Below, piece after piece: positions 26,678-34,921 of a stretch of DNA of 64,000 nucleotides (its first letter is position 1; each line of letters starts with the position of its first letter). The stretch spans positions 6,315,001 through 6,379,000 of the forward strand of contig NZ_JAPENW010000001.1 of assembly GCF_026341855.1 (NCBI RefSeq). The letters are read 5' to 3'. The position numbers and the translations under genes were made by a program. The stretch comes from Streptomyces sp. NBC_00568. GTDB lineage: Bacteria > Actinomycetota > Actinomycetes > Streptomycetales > Streptomycetaceae. A model generated the notes under the pieces. That model had not been told where the DNA came from and searched no databases. It saw only the letters and a program-made list of their open reading frames with translations.

Positions 26678-27835
26678 TCAGCGGCGCGCCGTCACGGTCC
26701 CCTCCACCGCGAACAGCTGCTCCTCCACATGGTCGAGGGCCAGCCGCAGCGCCCCGGTCGCCACCGCCGCTTCGCCCAGCAGGGAGAGGGCCACCTTGGG
26801 CGGGCGCAGGCAGTAGCGCGCCAACTCCCGCCGCAGCGGCTCCAGTACGCCGTCCAGACCGGCCGCCCAGCCGCCGATGACGACCAGCTCCGGGTCGAGG
26901 GCGAGGACCAGGGCCGCAACGTCGTGCACCAGCCGCTGGATGAAACGGTCCACCGCCGCACGCGCTCGCTGGTCGCCGCCCTTGGCCAGCGCGAACACCT
27001 TGGCGACCGCCTGCTCGTCGAGCGGGTGCAACGGCTCGTCCGTGGTCGACAGCAGCGTCTCGGGGGTGACGTCACGGCCCAGCAGGTGCAGCGCGCCGAT
27101 CTCACCGGCCGCCCCGCCGTACCCCCGGTGCAGCCGCCCGCCGATCAGCGAGCCGGCGCCCGGACTGAGGCCCGCCAGGACGAACACGACGTCGTCGGAC
27201 TCGGTCGCCGCACCCTTCCAGTGCTCGGCGACCGCCGCCGCGTTGGCGTCGTTCTCGACGAGCACCGGGCACTTGAAGGAACGGCTCAGCCGCTCGCCCA
27301 GGGGCAGACCCGTCCACTCCGGCAGCGCCGTGCCCAGGCGCACCGTGCCGTCCGCCTCCACGATGCCGGGGCTTCCCACCCCCACCGCCCGCAGGGAGCT
27401 GCGGGCGACACCGGCCCTGCGCAGCAGTTCGGCGACCGCCATCCGAAGCCGTTCCAGCCGCTCGTCGGCGGACGCCGTCTCGTCCACGTCCTTGGCCATC
27501 GCGCCCATCACGCGCCCGTCCAGGTCGGCGAGAAGCGCCGCGACACGGTGCGGGCCGATCTCCAGGCCCAGCAGATGCCCCGCCTCGGCCCGGAACCGGA
27601 ACCTGCGCGCCGGACGCCCCTGGCGCCGCGTGGCGCCCTCCTCGGCCGCCTTCTCGACGACGAGCCCGTTCTCGATCAGCCCCTCGACGACGCCCTCGAC
27701 CGTCGGCCGCGACAATCCGGTCACCCGGGTGATCTCGGTGAGGGTCGCGCAGTCCGTGGCACGCAAGGCGTGCAGCACCACCGCGGAATTGATCCGTCGC
27801 AGCAGAGAGGGATCCCCGCCGGTCAACTGCCCCAA
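26678..27835 (-). CDS. ROK family transcriptional regulator lacking the zinc motif
   Basis: A 385-residue ROK repressor: a MarR-like winged helix at about 15-75 (LTEITRVTGLSRPTVEGVVEGLIENGLV) and a sugar-kinase-like domain with GVGSPGIVEADG and LVENDANAAAVAEHW. Where ROK proteins usually carry the zinc-binding CxCGxxGC after GEIGH, this one reads GEIGALHLLGRDVTPETLL with no cysteines. It also lacks an obvious ROK kinase ExGH. It is probably a sugar-responsive regulator with altered chemistry; the target and ligand are unknown. Confidence 0.88.
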   Translation of the reverse strand: MGQLTGGDPSLLRRINSAVVLHALRATDCATLTEITRVTGLSRPTVEGVVEGLIENGLVVEKAAEEGATRRQGRPARRFRFRAEAGHLLGLEIGPHRVAALLADLDGRVMGAMAKDVDETASADERLERLRMAVAELLRRAGVARSSLRAVGVGSPGIVEADGTVRLGTALPEWTGLPLGERLSRSFKCPVLVENDANAAAVAEHWKGAATESDDVVFVLAGLSPGAGSLIGGRLHRGYGGAAGEIGALHLLGRDVTPETLLSTTDEPLHPLDEQAVAKVFALAKGGDQRARAAVDRFIQRLVHDVAALVLALDPELVVIGGWAAGLDGVLEPLRRELARYCLRPPKVALSLLGEAAVATGALRLALDHVEEQLFAVEGTVTARR

Positions 27836-27956
27836 CGTCCGTCCTCCCAGCTTGTACGCGTGTTGGCCGGATCGTACTCGGAGCCGGGGACACCGGCGAG
27901 GGCCGGGGACCCTTTGCCCTTCACGGGGCGTCGCCGGGCCGGTTCCACGGGTGCCG

Positions 27957-28619
27957 TCAGCCCGGCGCCACGAACCCCGACTCGTAGGCCGCGATGACCG
28001 CCTGAGTACGGTCCCGGGCCCCCAGCTTCGCCAGTACGGCGCTGACGTGCGACTTGACCGTCTCCGTCCCGACCACCAGCCGCGCGGCGATCTCGGCGTT
28101 CGACATCCCCCGGGCCATCAGCCGCAGCACGTCCGCCTCGCGCTCGGTCAGTGCTGCCCGCTCCATGGCCGCCCGCGCGGCCGGATTCCCGCCACTGTCC
28201 CCGTACTCGGCCGCCAACTGCCGTACGGAGGCGGGGAACAGCAGGGACTCGCCCTCGGCGACCAGCCGCACCGCGTGCACGATCTCGGCGGGCCGCGCCC
28301 GTTTCAGCAGGAAACCGTCGGCGCCCGCGCGCAGGGCCTCATAGACGTATTCGTCGTTCTCGAACGTCGTGACCACGAGGATCTTCGGCGGATCGGTGAC
28401 GGTCCGCAGCACCGCGCGTGTGGCCTCGATGCCGTCCATCAGGGGCATCCGGACATCCATGGCGACGACGTCCGGCCGCAGCTGCCGGACCAGCGGGATC
28501 ACCGCGGCACCGTCGGCGGCCTCACCGACGACCTCGATGTCGGGCTGCGCCTCCAGAACGGCGCGCAAGCCCGCGCGGACGAGGGGTTCGTCGTCGACGA
28601 GGAGAACACTGACCGCCAT
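27957..28619 (-). CDS. NarL/LuxR-type response regulator
   Basis: A 220-residue response regulator: receiver domain 1-120 with acidic pocket VLLVDDEP, phospho-acceptor Asp in VVAMDVRMP and switch Lys in LLKRARP, and a LuxR HTH at about 153-210 (LTEREADVLRLMARGMSNAEIAARLVVGTETVKSHV). Its ATG is 14 bases after the kinase stop, forming a kinase-regulator operon. The divergent ABC exporter is the probable target. Confidence 0.95.
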   Translation of the reverse strand: MAVSVLLVDDEPLVRAGLRAVLEAQPDIEVVGEAADGAAVIPLVRQLRPDVVAMDVRMPLMDGIEATRAVLRTVTDPPKILVVTTFENDEYVYEALRAGADGFLLKRARPAEIVHAVRLVAEGESLLFPASVRQLAAEYGDSGGNPAARAAMERAALTEREADVLRLMARGMSNAEIAARLVVGTETVKSHVSAVLAKLGARDRTQAVIAAYESGFVAPG

Positions 28620-28633
28620 CCGGCCAGCCTAGA

Positions 28634-29797
28634 TCAGCGCAACGGCAGCTCCGCGCGCACCTGCCAGTCACCCTCGTGCGGGCCCGTCCGCGCGCGGCCG
28701 CCGAGCAGCGCGGCCCGCTCCCGTATGCCGCGCAGGCCGCTGCCCCGTCCGGGCCCCGTGATGCCGGCCGGCAGCGGATTGCGGACCTCCAGGGCCAGCG
28801 TGCCGTCGCCGACCTCGATACGGACCCGCACCGGGACGCTCCCGGCGTGCCGCAGCACATTGGTGAGCGACTCCTGGAGGATGCGGTACCCCTCCCTGGA
28901 CACCGGACCGGGCACGGTCTCCAGGGGGCCCGCCACCTCGGCGTCCACTTTGGCTCCCGACGTGCGCGCCGACTCCAGCAGCCGGTCGGCGTCGGTCAGC
29001 GTCGGGCGGCTGCTCGCGGGACGCTCCGCCTCGCGCAGCACACCCAGCACCCGCTCCAGGTCCTCCAGGGCGGCCCGGCCGGTGTCCTCGATGGCGGCCA
29101 GGGCGCGCTCGGTGAACGCGGGGTCGGCGGCCGCCCGCGCGGCACCGGCCTGCACCACCGCGACCGTGAGCGCGTGGCCGATGGAATCGTGGAGCTCACG
29201 GGCGATGCGGTTGCGCTCCAGGAGCTGCTCGGTGCGCTCCTCCAGGGCGGCGAGCCGCTCGCCGGGGGAGGGGCCGAGGAGCCGGCGCGCGAGTGCCGTG
29301 ATCACTTCACCGAGGCCGACCACCCCGCCGTACAGGGCGAGCAGGGGCAGCGGGACGAGCAGCGCGCAGCTCCAGTGCGGGTCGAGGAACATCATCACGG
29401 GGTCGCCGGCCGACCGGTACCCGATGGCCGCGCTGCCCAGGTCGATGGCGAACAGGGGCATCCAGACGGTGACCCCGCAGGCCACCCATCCCAGCAGGAT
29501 GCGCGCCTCCAGCCAGAGCACCGTCCGCCACCGGTCCCGCCAGGTGACCGAAGGAGCGACCGAGAACACCCGGTCCTCGCCTCTTCGCTCGTCCGGAGAC
29601 AGCATGAACCGCGCCTGCACACCCTCGCCCCGCCGCACGGCGGGGATCAGCCCCAGCGGAACCACCAGCAACGCGGGCATCCACGGCTTCGTCATGTCGA
29701 TGAACAGCCACACGCTGGTGAACAGCATCGGCACCCACAGGTGCAGCAAACGCGTGTACGTCGTCCCCCACAGCAGCGGGCGCAGAAACCGGGCCAT
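28634..29797 (-). CDS. Sensor histidine kinase (HisKA_3/NarX family)
   Basis: A 387-residue membrane kinase. Four transmembrane helices lie in the first ~165 residues (e.g. LLHLWVPMLFTSVWLFID and LLVPLPLLALYGGVVGLGEV). The phospho-acceptor His is in RNRIARELHDSIGHAL at about 195-210, and the HATPase domain has ESLTNVLRHAG and GSGLRGIRERAALLGG. The start is the ATG at 29797. Such DesK/LiaS-like kinases often sense membrane or drug stress and control a neighbouring ABC exporter, as the divergent genes here suggest. Confidence 0.93.
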   Translation of the reverse strand: MARFLRPLLWGTTYTRLLHLWVPMLFTSVWLFIDMTKPWMPALLVVPLGLIPAVRRGEGVQARFMLSPDERRGEDRVFSVAPSVTWRDRWRTVLWLEARILLGWVACGVTVWMPLFAIDLGSAAIGYRSAGDPVMMFLDPHWSCALLVPLPLLALYGGVVGLGEVITALARRLLGPSPGERLAALEERTEQLLERNRIARELHDSIGHALTVAVVQAGAARAAADPAFTERALAAIEDTGRAALEDLERVLGVLREAERPASSRPTLTDADRLLESARTSGAKVDAEVAGPLETVPGPVSREGYRILQESLTNVLRHAGSVPVRVRIEVGDGTLALEVRNPLPAGITGPGRGSGLRGIRERAALLGGRARTGPHEGDWQVRAELPLR

Positions 29798-29830
29798 CGC
29801 GTCATCGTGCCAGCCGGCACCGACAACGGA

Positions 29831-29872
29831 CCTCCCCCGGGCGGGGGAGAGGATCTCCACCCTCGGGGGAGG
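29831..29872. promoter_or_regulatory. Nested inverted repeats between kinase and ABC genes
   Basis: CCTCCCCCG (29831-29839) is repeated inverted at 29864-29872. Inside lies GGAGA-GGA-TCTCC (29846-29858) and a smaller stem CTCCCCC-GGGC-GGGGGAG. All lie in the 108-base divergent promoter region, a sensible binding place for the LuxR-type response regulator. Confidence 0.5.
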
Positions 29873-29905
29873 TGAGGACCGGCCGACGACGGCCACGCTG
29901 GGGCC

Positions 29906-30832
29906 ATGACCAGCATCGACGTCCACGACCTGACCAAGGAGTACGGCGGCAAGCGCGCCGTGGACCGCCTGACCTTCAGCGTTCTCCCGGGCCGCGTCAC
30001 CGGATTCCTCGGCCCGAACGGCGCCGGAAAGTCCACCACCATGCGGCTCGTGCTGGGCCTGGACCGGCCCACGTCCGGCACCGCCACCGTCGGGGGCCGC
30101 GCCTACGCCACCCTCGACGAACCGCTCCGGAAGGTGGGCGCCCTGCTCGACGCCGGGGCGGCGCACGGATCGCGGACCGCCCGGGACCATCTGCGGGCGC
30201 TCGCCGCCACCAACCGCATCCCCGAACGCCGGGTGGACCAGGTCCTGGAGGAAGCGGGGCTCGCCTCGGTGGCCCGGCGCCGGGTGAAGACGTACTCCCT
30301 GGGCATGCGTCAGCGTCTGGGCATCGCGGCGGCGCTCCTCGGCGACCCGCCCGTGGTGCTCCTCGACGAACCGTCGAACGGGCTCGATCCGGAAGGGATC
30401 ATCTGGATCCGGGAACTGCTGCGCCGGCTGGCCCGTGAGGGGCGCGCCGTCCTCGTCTCCAGCCACCTCATGAACGAGACCGCGTCCTTCGCCGACCAGC
30501 TCGTCGTCCTCGGCCGCGGCCGTCTTCTCGCCGACATGCCCATGCGCGAGTTCATCCACGCACGCGTGCGGCATCGGGTCCGGGTGCGCAGCACGGACAG
30601 CGGCGCGTTGGCGGGCCTGTTCGCGGAGCACGGTATCGAGGCCGTCGAGGGCGAGGACTGCCGCTGGACCGCCCTCGACGCGCGGCTGGAGGACATAGGG
30701 CGCCTCACCTCGGCCGCCGGTCTGCCGATCCTCGAACTCGCCGCGGAGGAAGGCACGTTGGAGCAGGCCTATCTGGATCTGACAGCCACCGAGACCGAGT
30801 TCGCCGCCCCGACCCAGCCTCAGGAGGTCTGA
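29906..30832 (+). CDS. ABC exporter ATP-binding protein
   Basis: A 308-residue ATPase: Walker A GPNGAGKST, Q-loop region GALLDAGAAHGSR, signature YSLGMRQRL, Walker B VVLLDEPSNGLDPEG and switch His in SSHLM. The C-terminal ~90 residues form the extra domain common in drug and bacitracin-type exporters. The next gene starts two bases after its stop and encodes the membrane partner. Divergence from a two-component system suggests a drug- or envelope-stress-induced exporter. Confidence 0.92.
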   Translation: MTSIDVHDLTKEYGGKRAVDRLTFSVLPGRVTGFLGPNGAGKSTTMRLVLGLDRPTSGTATVGGRAYATLDEPLRKVGALLDAGAAHGSRTARDHLRALAATNRIPERRVDQVLEEAGLASVARRRVKTYSLGMRQRLGIAAALLGDPPVVLLDEPSNGLDPEGIIWIRELLRRLAREGRAVLVSSHLMNETASFADQLVVLGRGRLLADMPMREFIHARVRHRVRVRSTDSGALAGLFAEHGIEAVEGEDCRWTALDARLEDIGRLTSAAGLPILELAAEEGTLEQAYLDLTATETEFAAPTQPQEV

Positions 30833-30834
30833 CC

Positions 30835-31560
30835 GTGTCCTTCGCACCCGTACTCCGCGCGGAATGGATCAAGATCCGAACCCTGCGCTCGCTCCTCTGG
30901 GGCCTGTTCGCCGTCCTCGCGGCCACGGTGGCGTTCTCGGCACTCGCCGGGCTCGACGACTCCGACGGCCAGGAGTTCGACCCGCTCTTCTCGACCTTCT
31001 TCGGTGTCAGTTTCGGCCAGATCGCGGCCATCACCTTCGGGGCGCAGGCGGTCTCGGCCGAGTACCAGGGCGGTGCCTTGCGTGTCTCGCTGTCGGCGGT
31101 TCCCGACCGGGGTCGCTGGTTCCTGGCGAAGACGGTGGCGATCGGCGGACCGGTCCTGGTCGTCGGTCTGGTCACGGGAGTGGCCAGTCTGGTGGTGGGG
31201 ACGTCCGTGCTCGGTTCCCGAGCGAAAGGGCTGACCTGGGCGGAGGAACTCCGGGGAGTGGTCGGCTGCGCGATCTACCTGACCCTGATGGCCCTGTTCG
31301 CGGCGGGCCTGGCAGCCGTCCTGCGGAGCGGGGTCGCCACGTTGAGCATCCTGATCCCCTTCCTCCTGATCGTGTCCTTCGTCGTCGGGGGAGCGTCGGG
31401 GAGCATCGCCGACTTCCTGCCGGACAAGGCGGGGCAGACGGCTCTGCACGAGACGTCGGACGGTGCCCTGGGCCCCTGGAGCGGCCTCGCCGTGACCGCG
31501 CTGTGGACCGTCGCGGCACTCGGTGCGGGCGCGTGGAGCGTCCGGCGCCGGGACGCATGA
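30835..31560 (+). CDS. ABC-2 type permease
   Basis: A 241-residue membrane protein starting from GTG (VSFAPVLRAEWIKIRTLRSLLWGLFAV). About six helices are visible, including IAAITFGAQAVSAEYQGGALRVS, where the amphipathic EYQGG segment is typical of ABC-2 permeases, and a C-terminal LAVTALWTVAALGAGAW. It is translated directly after the ATPase gene and completes the exporter. Confidence 0.9.
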   Translation: MSFAPVLRAEWIKIRTLRSLLWGLFAVLAATVAFSALAGLDDSDGQEFDPLFSTFFGVSFGQIAAITFGAQAVSAEYQGGALRVSLSAVPDRGRWFLAKTVAIGGPVLVVGLVTGVASLVVGTSVLGSRAKGLTWAEELRGVVGCAIYLTLMALFAAGLAAVLRSGVATLSILIPFLLIVSFVVGGASGSIADFLPDKAGQTALHETSDGALGPWSGLAVTALWTVAALGAGAWSVRRRDA

Positions 31561-31588
31561 CCTCAACGGCCTCCTGACGCCTCACCAA

Positions 31589-31611
31589 TTGTCAGTGGTG
31601 GCCGCTTTACT
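31589..31611 (+). promoter_or_regulatory. RecA-independent DNA-damage-type promoter
   Basis: TTGTCAGTG at 31589-31597 is an exact match to the RecA-NDp left arm; after eight bases comes TTTACT (31606-31611), matching TAnnnT except at the second base. Seven bases later is the ATG at 31619, so +1 would fall on the start codon. Confidence 0.6.
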
Positions 31612-31618
31612 GGACGGC

Positions 31619-32062
31619 ATGACCATCGCGCAGCACCTCGCCACGATCGACCGGCTGTGCTTCGAGGAGTTTCCCCCGGAGCCCGGCCGGTCGGATGTCG
31701 GCTCCGCCGGACCCGGTTACCACATAGCCGAGTTAGCGACGAGTGGGGACTTCTGGGAAGCCGACGGCGCGGCACGTGAGGAGACCGAAGAGCAGTACGA
31801 GGCCGACCGGGACGGTCTCTCGGAGCTGCTCACCGGCCGCTGGGGTCGTCCGGAACTCCTGAGTCTGTCGAGCGCTTTCGAGCGGGCGACGGACGGCGAG
31901 GAGATACCCGAGCCCTGGGGGCTCCTGAGTTCGCACGTGCCCGATGTGCACCTCTGGAAGCCGGAGGGGCAGGACCGCTGGATCGCCCTCGGTATCTCGC
32001 AGTGGGACAGCGAACTGCCGTTCCAGCTGCTGGCCGTCGTCACGGAGATCGACCCACCGTGA
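31619..32062 (+). CDS. Small acidic protein of unknown function
   Basis: A 147-residue acidic soluble protein starting MTIAQHLATIDRLCFEEFPPE, with several Trp/Leu-rich stretches (HLWKPEGQDRWIALGISQWDSELPFQLL). I do not recognise the family. No ribosome-binding site is visible before the ATG, which fits the leaderless start predicted from the promoter at 31589-31611. It ends two bases from the convergent mug stop. The damage-type promoter and the repair gene next to it are the only hints to role. Confidence 0.75.
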   Translation: MTIAQHLATIDRLCFEEFPPEPGRSDVGSAGPGYHIAELATSGDFWEADGAAREETEEQYEADRDGLSELLTGRWGRPELLSLSSAFERATDGEEIPEPWGLLSSHVPDVHLWKPEGQDRWIALGISQWDSELPFQLLAVVTEIDPP

Positions 32063-32063
32063 C

Positions 32064-32612
32064 TCACGGAGCCTGCGCCGCCGCCCGCAGGCGGCCGTAC
32101 TCCTCGGCCATCGTCGCCGCCGTCCAATGCGCGTTGAGCCCGCTGGGGTTGGGCAGGACCCACACCCGGCTCGAGCCGATCGTCCGCTCCTGAGGGCCGA
32201 TGCGGGCCTTGCGGTCGTCGAAGGCCGCCCGGTACGCGGTCACCCCCACCACCGCCAGCCACCTCGGGCGCAGCCGCTCGACCTTCTCGGCGAGCAGTCG
32301 TCCGCCCTCGCGGTACTCCTCGGCGCTCAGCTCGTCGGCCCGCGCGGTCGCGCGGGCCACCACGTTGGTGATGCCGAGTCCGTAGGAGAGCAACTCGTCC
32401 TGCTCGGACGGCTTCATGAGCCGCGCAGTGAACCCGGAGAGATGCAGTACCGGCCAGAACCGATTGCCGGGCCGGGCGAAGTGATGGCCGGTGGCCGCCG
32501 TCATCAGGCCCGGATTGATGCCGCAGAAAAGCACCGAGAGGCCGTCCGCGACGACATCCGGCACGAGCCGGTCGCGGGCGGCCTCCAGGTCCGCGGGGGT
32601 GAGCCGTGTCAG
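32064..32612 (-). CDS. mug: G/U mismatch-specific uracil-DNA glycosylase, possible CTG start
   Basis: A Mug/TDG-family glycosylase removing uracil or thymine mispaired with guanine. Motif I is LFCGINPGLM and the C-terminal motif LPNPSGLNAHW; FARPGNRFWPVLHLSG is typical. The first standard start is GTG at 32564, but the frame upstream encodes TRLTPADLEAARDRLVPDV, which looks like the usual N-terminus. In that frame a CTG overlaps the purB TGA as CTGA (32609-32612), so I extend the gene to 32612. If only ATG/GTG is allowed, the gene is 32064-32564. It is coupled to purB. Confidence 0.85.
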   Translation of the reverse strand: MTRLTPADLEAARDRLVPDVVADGLSVLFCGINPGLMTAATGHHFARPGNRFWPVLHLSGFTARLMKPSEQDELLSYGLGITNVVARATARADELSAEEYREGGRLLAEKVERLRPRWLAVVGVTAYRAAFDDRKARIGPQERTIGSSRVWVLPNPSGLNAHWTAATMAEEYGRLRAAAQAP

Positions 32613-34051
32613 AGGATCGCTCCGGGCGTGTAGCCGGCGGCCTCGGGGTGCTGCTTGAGGATCTCCTCGACGCGCCCGACGACGACGGCCACCTGGTCGG
32701 CGGCGGCGCCCGTGAAGGACAGCTTGTCGGCCATCAGCTCGTCGAGCTGCGCGCGGTCCAGCGGGATCCGCTCGTCCGCGGCGAGCTTGTCGAGCAGCTC
32801 GTTGCGCTCGGCGCCCTGCTCACGCATGGCGAGGGCGGAGGCGACCGCGTTCTCCTTGATCGCCTCGTGGGCGACCTCGCGGCCGACACCGGCGCGCACC
32901 GCGCCCATCAGGACCTTGGTCGTCGCGAGGAACGGCAGGTAGCGGTCCAGCTCGCGGGCGACGACGGCCGGGAAGGCGCCGAACTCGTCGAGGACGGTCA
33001 GGAAGGTCTCCATCAGACCGTCCAGCGCGAAGAACGCGTCCGGCAGCGCGACGCGGCGCACGACCGAGCACGACACGTCGCCCTCGTTCCACTGGTCGCC
33101 GGCCAGCTCGCCGGTCATCGACGCGTAGCCGCGCAGGATGACCATCAGACCGTTGACGCGCTCGCAGGAGCGGGTGTTCATCTTGTGCGGCATCGCGGAC
33201 GAGCCGACCTGGCCGGGCTTGAAGCCCTCGGTGACCAGCTCGTGCCCGGCCATCAGCCGGATCGTCTTGGCCGTCGAGGACGGGGCGGCCGCCAGCTGCA
33301 CCAGGGCGGTCACGACGTCGTAGTCGAGGGAGCGCGGGTAGACCTGGCCGACGGAGGTGAAGGCCTGCGAGAAGCCGAGGTGCCCGGCGATCCGCTGCTC
33401 CAGGTCCGCGAGCTTGGCCGCGTCCCCGCCCAGCAGGTCGAGCATGTCCTGCGCCGTGCCGACCGGGCCCTTGATACCGCGCAGCGGGTAGCGGCCGAGC
33501 AGCTCCTCGAGACGGCCGTACGCGACGAGCAGCTCGTCGGCGGCGGTCGCGAAACGCTTGCCCAGGGTGGTGGCCTGTGCGGCGACGTTGTGCGAGCGGC
33601 CGGCCATGACCAGCTCGGCGTACTCGCCGGCGAGCTTGCCCAGACGGGCGAGGACCGCCACCGTACGGTCGCGCATCAGTTCCAGCGAGAGCCGGATCTG
33701 CAGCTGCTCGACGTTCTCGGTGAGGTCGCGGGAGGTCATGCCCTTGTGCACGTGCTCGTGCCCGGCGAGGTCGTTGAACTCCTCGATCCGCGCCTTCACG
33801 TCGTGCCGGGTGACCTTCTCGCGCTCGGCGATGGAGGCGAGGTCGACCTGGTCGAGGACACGCTCGTAGTCGGCGATCGCGGCGTCCGGCACCTCGATCC
33901 CGAGGTCCTTCTGGGCGCGCAGCACGGCGATCCAGAGCTGACGCTCAAGTTTCACCTTCTGCTCGGGGGACCAGAGCGTGGCGAGTTCGGCGGAGGCGTA
34001 GCGTCCGGCGAGAACGTTGGGGATACGGGGCTTTGCAGGCGCGGCAGTCAC
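32609..34051 (-). CDS. purB: Adenylosuccinate lyase
   Basis: A 480-residue fumarase/aspartase-superfamily enzyme of purine synthesis; it cleaves SAICAR and adenylosuccinate. The signature loop is GSSAMPHKMNTRSCE, with GMTSRDLTENVEQLQ and MAGRSHNVAAQATT as further substrate-binding segments. Start is the GTG at 34051. No Shine-Dalgarno is visible and a TAAACT box ends eight bases upstream, so the mRNA may be leaderless. Co-directional mug overlaps its stop codon. Confidence 0.95.
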   Translation of the reverse strand: MTAAPAKPRIPNVLAGRYASAELATLWSPEQKVKLERQLWIAVLRAQKDLGIEVPDAAIADYERVLDQVDLASIAEREKVTRHDVKARIEEFNDLAGHEHVHKGMTSRDLTENVEQLQIRLSLELMRDRTVAVLARLGKLAGEYAELVMAGRSHNVAAQATTLGKRFATAADELLVAYGRLEELLGRYPLRGIKGPVGTAQDMLDLLGGDAAKLADLEQRIAGHLGFSQAFTSVGQVYPRSLDYDVVTALVQLAAAPSSTAKTIRLMAGHELVTEGFKPGQVGSSAMPHKMNTRSCERVNGLMVILRGYASMTGELAGDQWNEGDVSCSVVRRVALPDAFFALDGLMETFLTVLDEFGAFPAVVARELDRYLPFLATTKVLMGAVRAGVGREVAHEAIKENAVASALAMREQGAERNELLDKLAADERIPLDRAQLDELMADKLSFTGAAADQVAVVVGRVEEILKQHPEAAGYTPGAIL

Positions 34052-34059
34052 GTGTGTGG

Positions 34060-34065
34060 AGTTTA
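34060..34065 (-). promoter_or_regulatory. Candidate -10 box of purB
   Basis: TAAACT on the minus strand, eight bases before the purB GTG. No good -35 is seen 17-18 bases upstream. The 270 bases beyond (34066-34339) hold no gene that I can support; they include an AT-richer patch around 34258-34300. Confidence 0.4.
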
Positions 34066-34339
34066 CCGGCTGTCCGGCGCCGGTCCTGTTACGCCCGCCG
34101 CGTCCCGAATGCGCAGGTCGGGGCGGAGCGGCACCCCCCGGCGGACCGGGGTGTGCGTGAGAGGTGCGGGGACGGGACGGAGGTGCCGCGCGGGGGCGGG
34201 CACCACAGACCGCGTCGTCGCTCCTGCCGGCCGCCGGTGGTCCCGGCGGAATGACGCTCAACTTCCTTTGAGTAAAAGAGAGTTGTTCATCGTATTGGGT
34301 AGGGAGATGTCTTGGTGGATCGATTCCGCAGCGCCGTAC

Positions 34340-34915
34340 TCAGGACCCTGAACGCGGGGGGCGGCTTCCGTAGCCCGCCCGCGCGTGGGGATCGGGGTGG
34401 GACTGCTCGCTGCCGACCACAGCGCGCAGGCCCCCGTAGGTCTTTGAGGTGAACCGGTCGTGGGCGAGGGTGAGCTCGGCCGTGATCAGCTGGTTGCGCT
34501 CGTCATTGACTTCCTCGATCTCCTGCATGAGTGAGGAGTTCTTGGCGCGGAGTGCCGTGTTCGCGTTCCGCGCCTCGTCGAGGGCTCGGGCATGGCTGCC
34601 GAGTCTGATGGCTGTGATGGTGGCCCTGCGGGCCATGGCTTTCTCTCGCTGGGACAGCTCCAGCTCGCGTTTGTGCATGTCCAGCTCGAGGTGTCTTCGG
34701 TGCTCCACCAAGACGCTCAGATCATGCCGTGTGCGGGCGTCGACCTGGTTGACCGTGTGACGGAGCAGGGCTGCGAGCACCCCTGCCACTCCCATGGTCA
34801 ACAGGCCGACCCCGACTGCCGCCAACTCCCATGCATGGTGCCAGACGCCTCCGCCCACGAATGTCCAGCCGGCTGTGCAGCTGGCGGTGGACGCGAATGC
34901 CAGTCTGTACGCCAC
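34340..34915 (-). CDS. Membrane protein with cytoplasmic coiled coil, unknown
   Basis: A 191-residue protein: GTG start after GGGGG nine bases upstream, two hydrophobic helices at about 5-25 and 30-52 (WELAAVGVGLLTMGVAGVLAALL), then a long charged heptad region at 65-150 (LELDMHKRELELSQREKAMARR and LRAKNSSLMQEIEEVNDERNQL). The base composition and codon use are less GC-biased than in flanking genes. It follows the XRE gene by six bases on the same strand, so the two form an operon. Not recognised as a known family. Confidence 0.75.
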   Translation of the reverse strand: MAYRLAFASTASCTAGWTFVGGGVWHHAWELAAVGVGLLTMGVAGVLAALLRHTVNQVDARTRHDLSVLVEHRRHLELDMHKRELELSQREKAMARRATITAIRLGSHARALDEARNANTALRAKNSSLMQEIEEVNDERNQLITAELTLAHDRFTSKTYGGLRAVVGSEQSHPDPHARAGYGSRPPRSGS

Positions 34916-34921
34916 GTTTTT

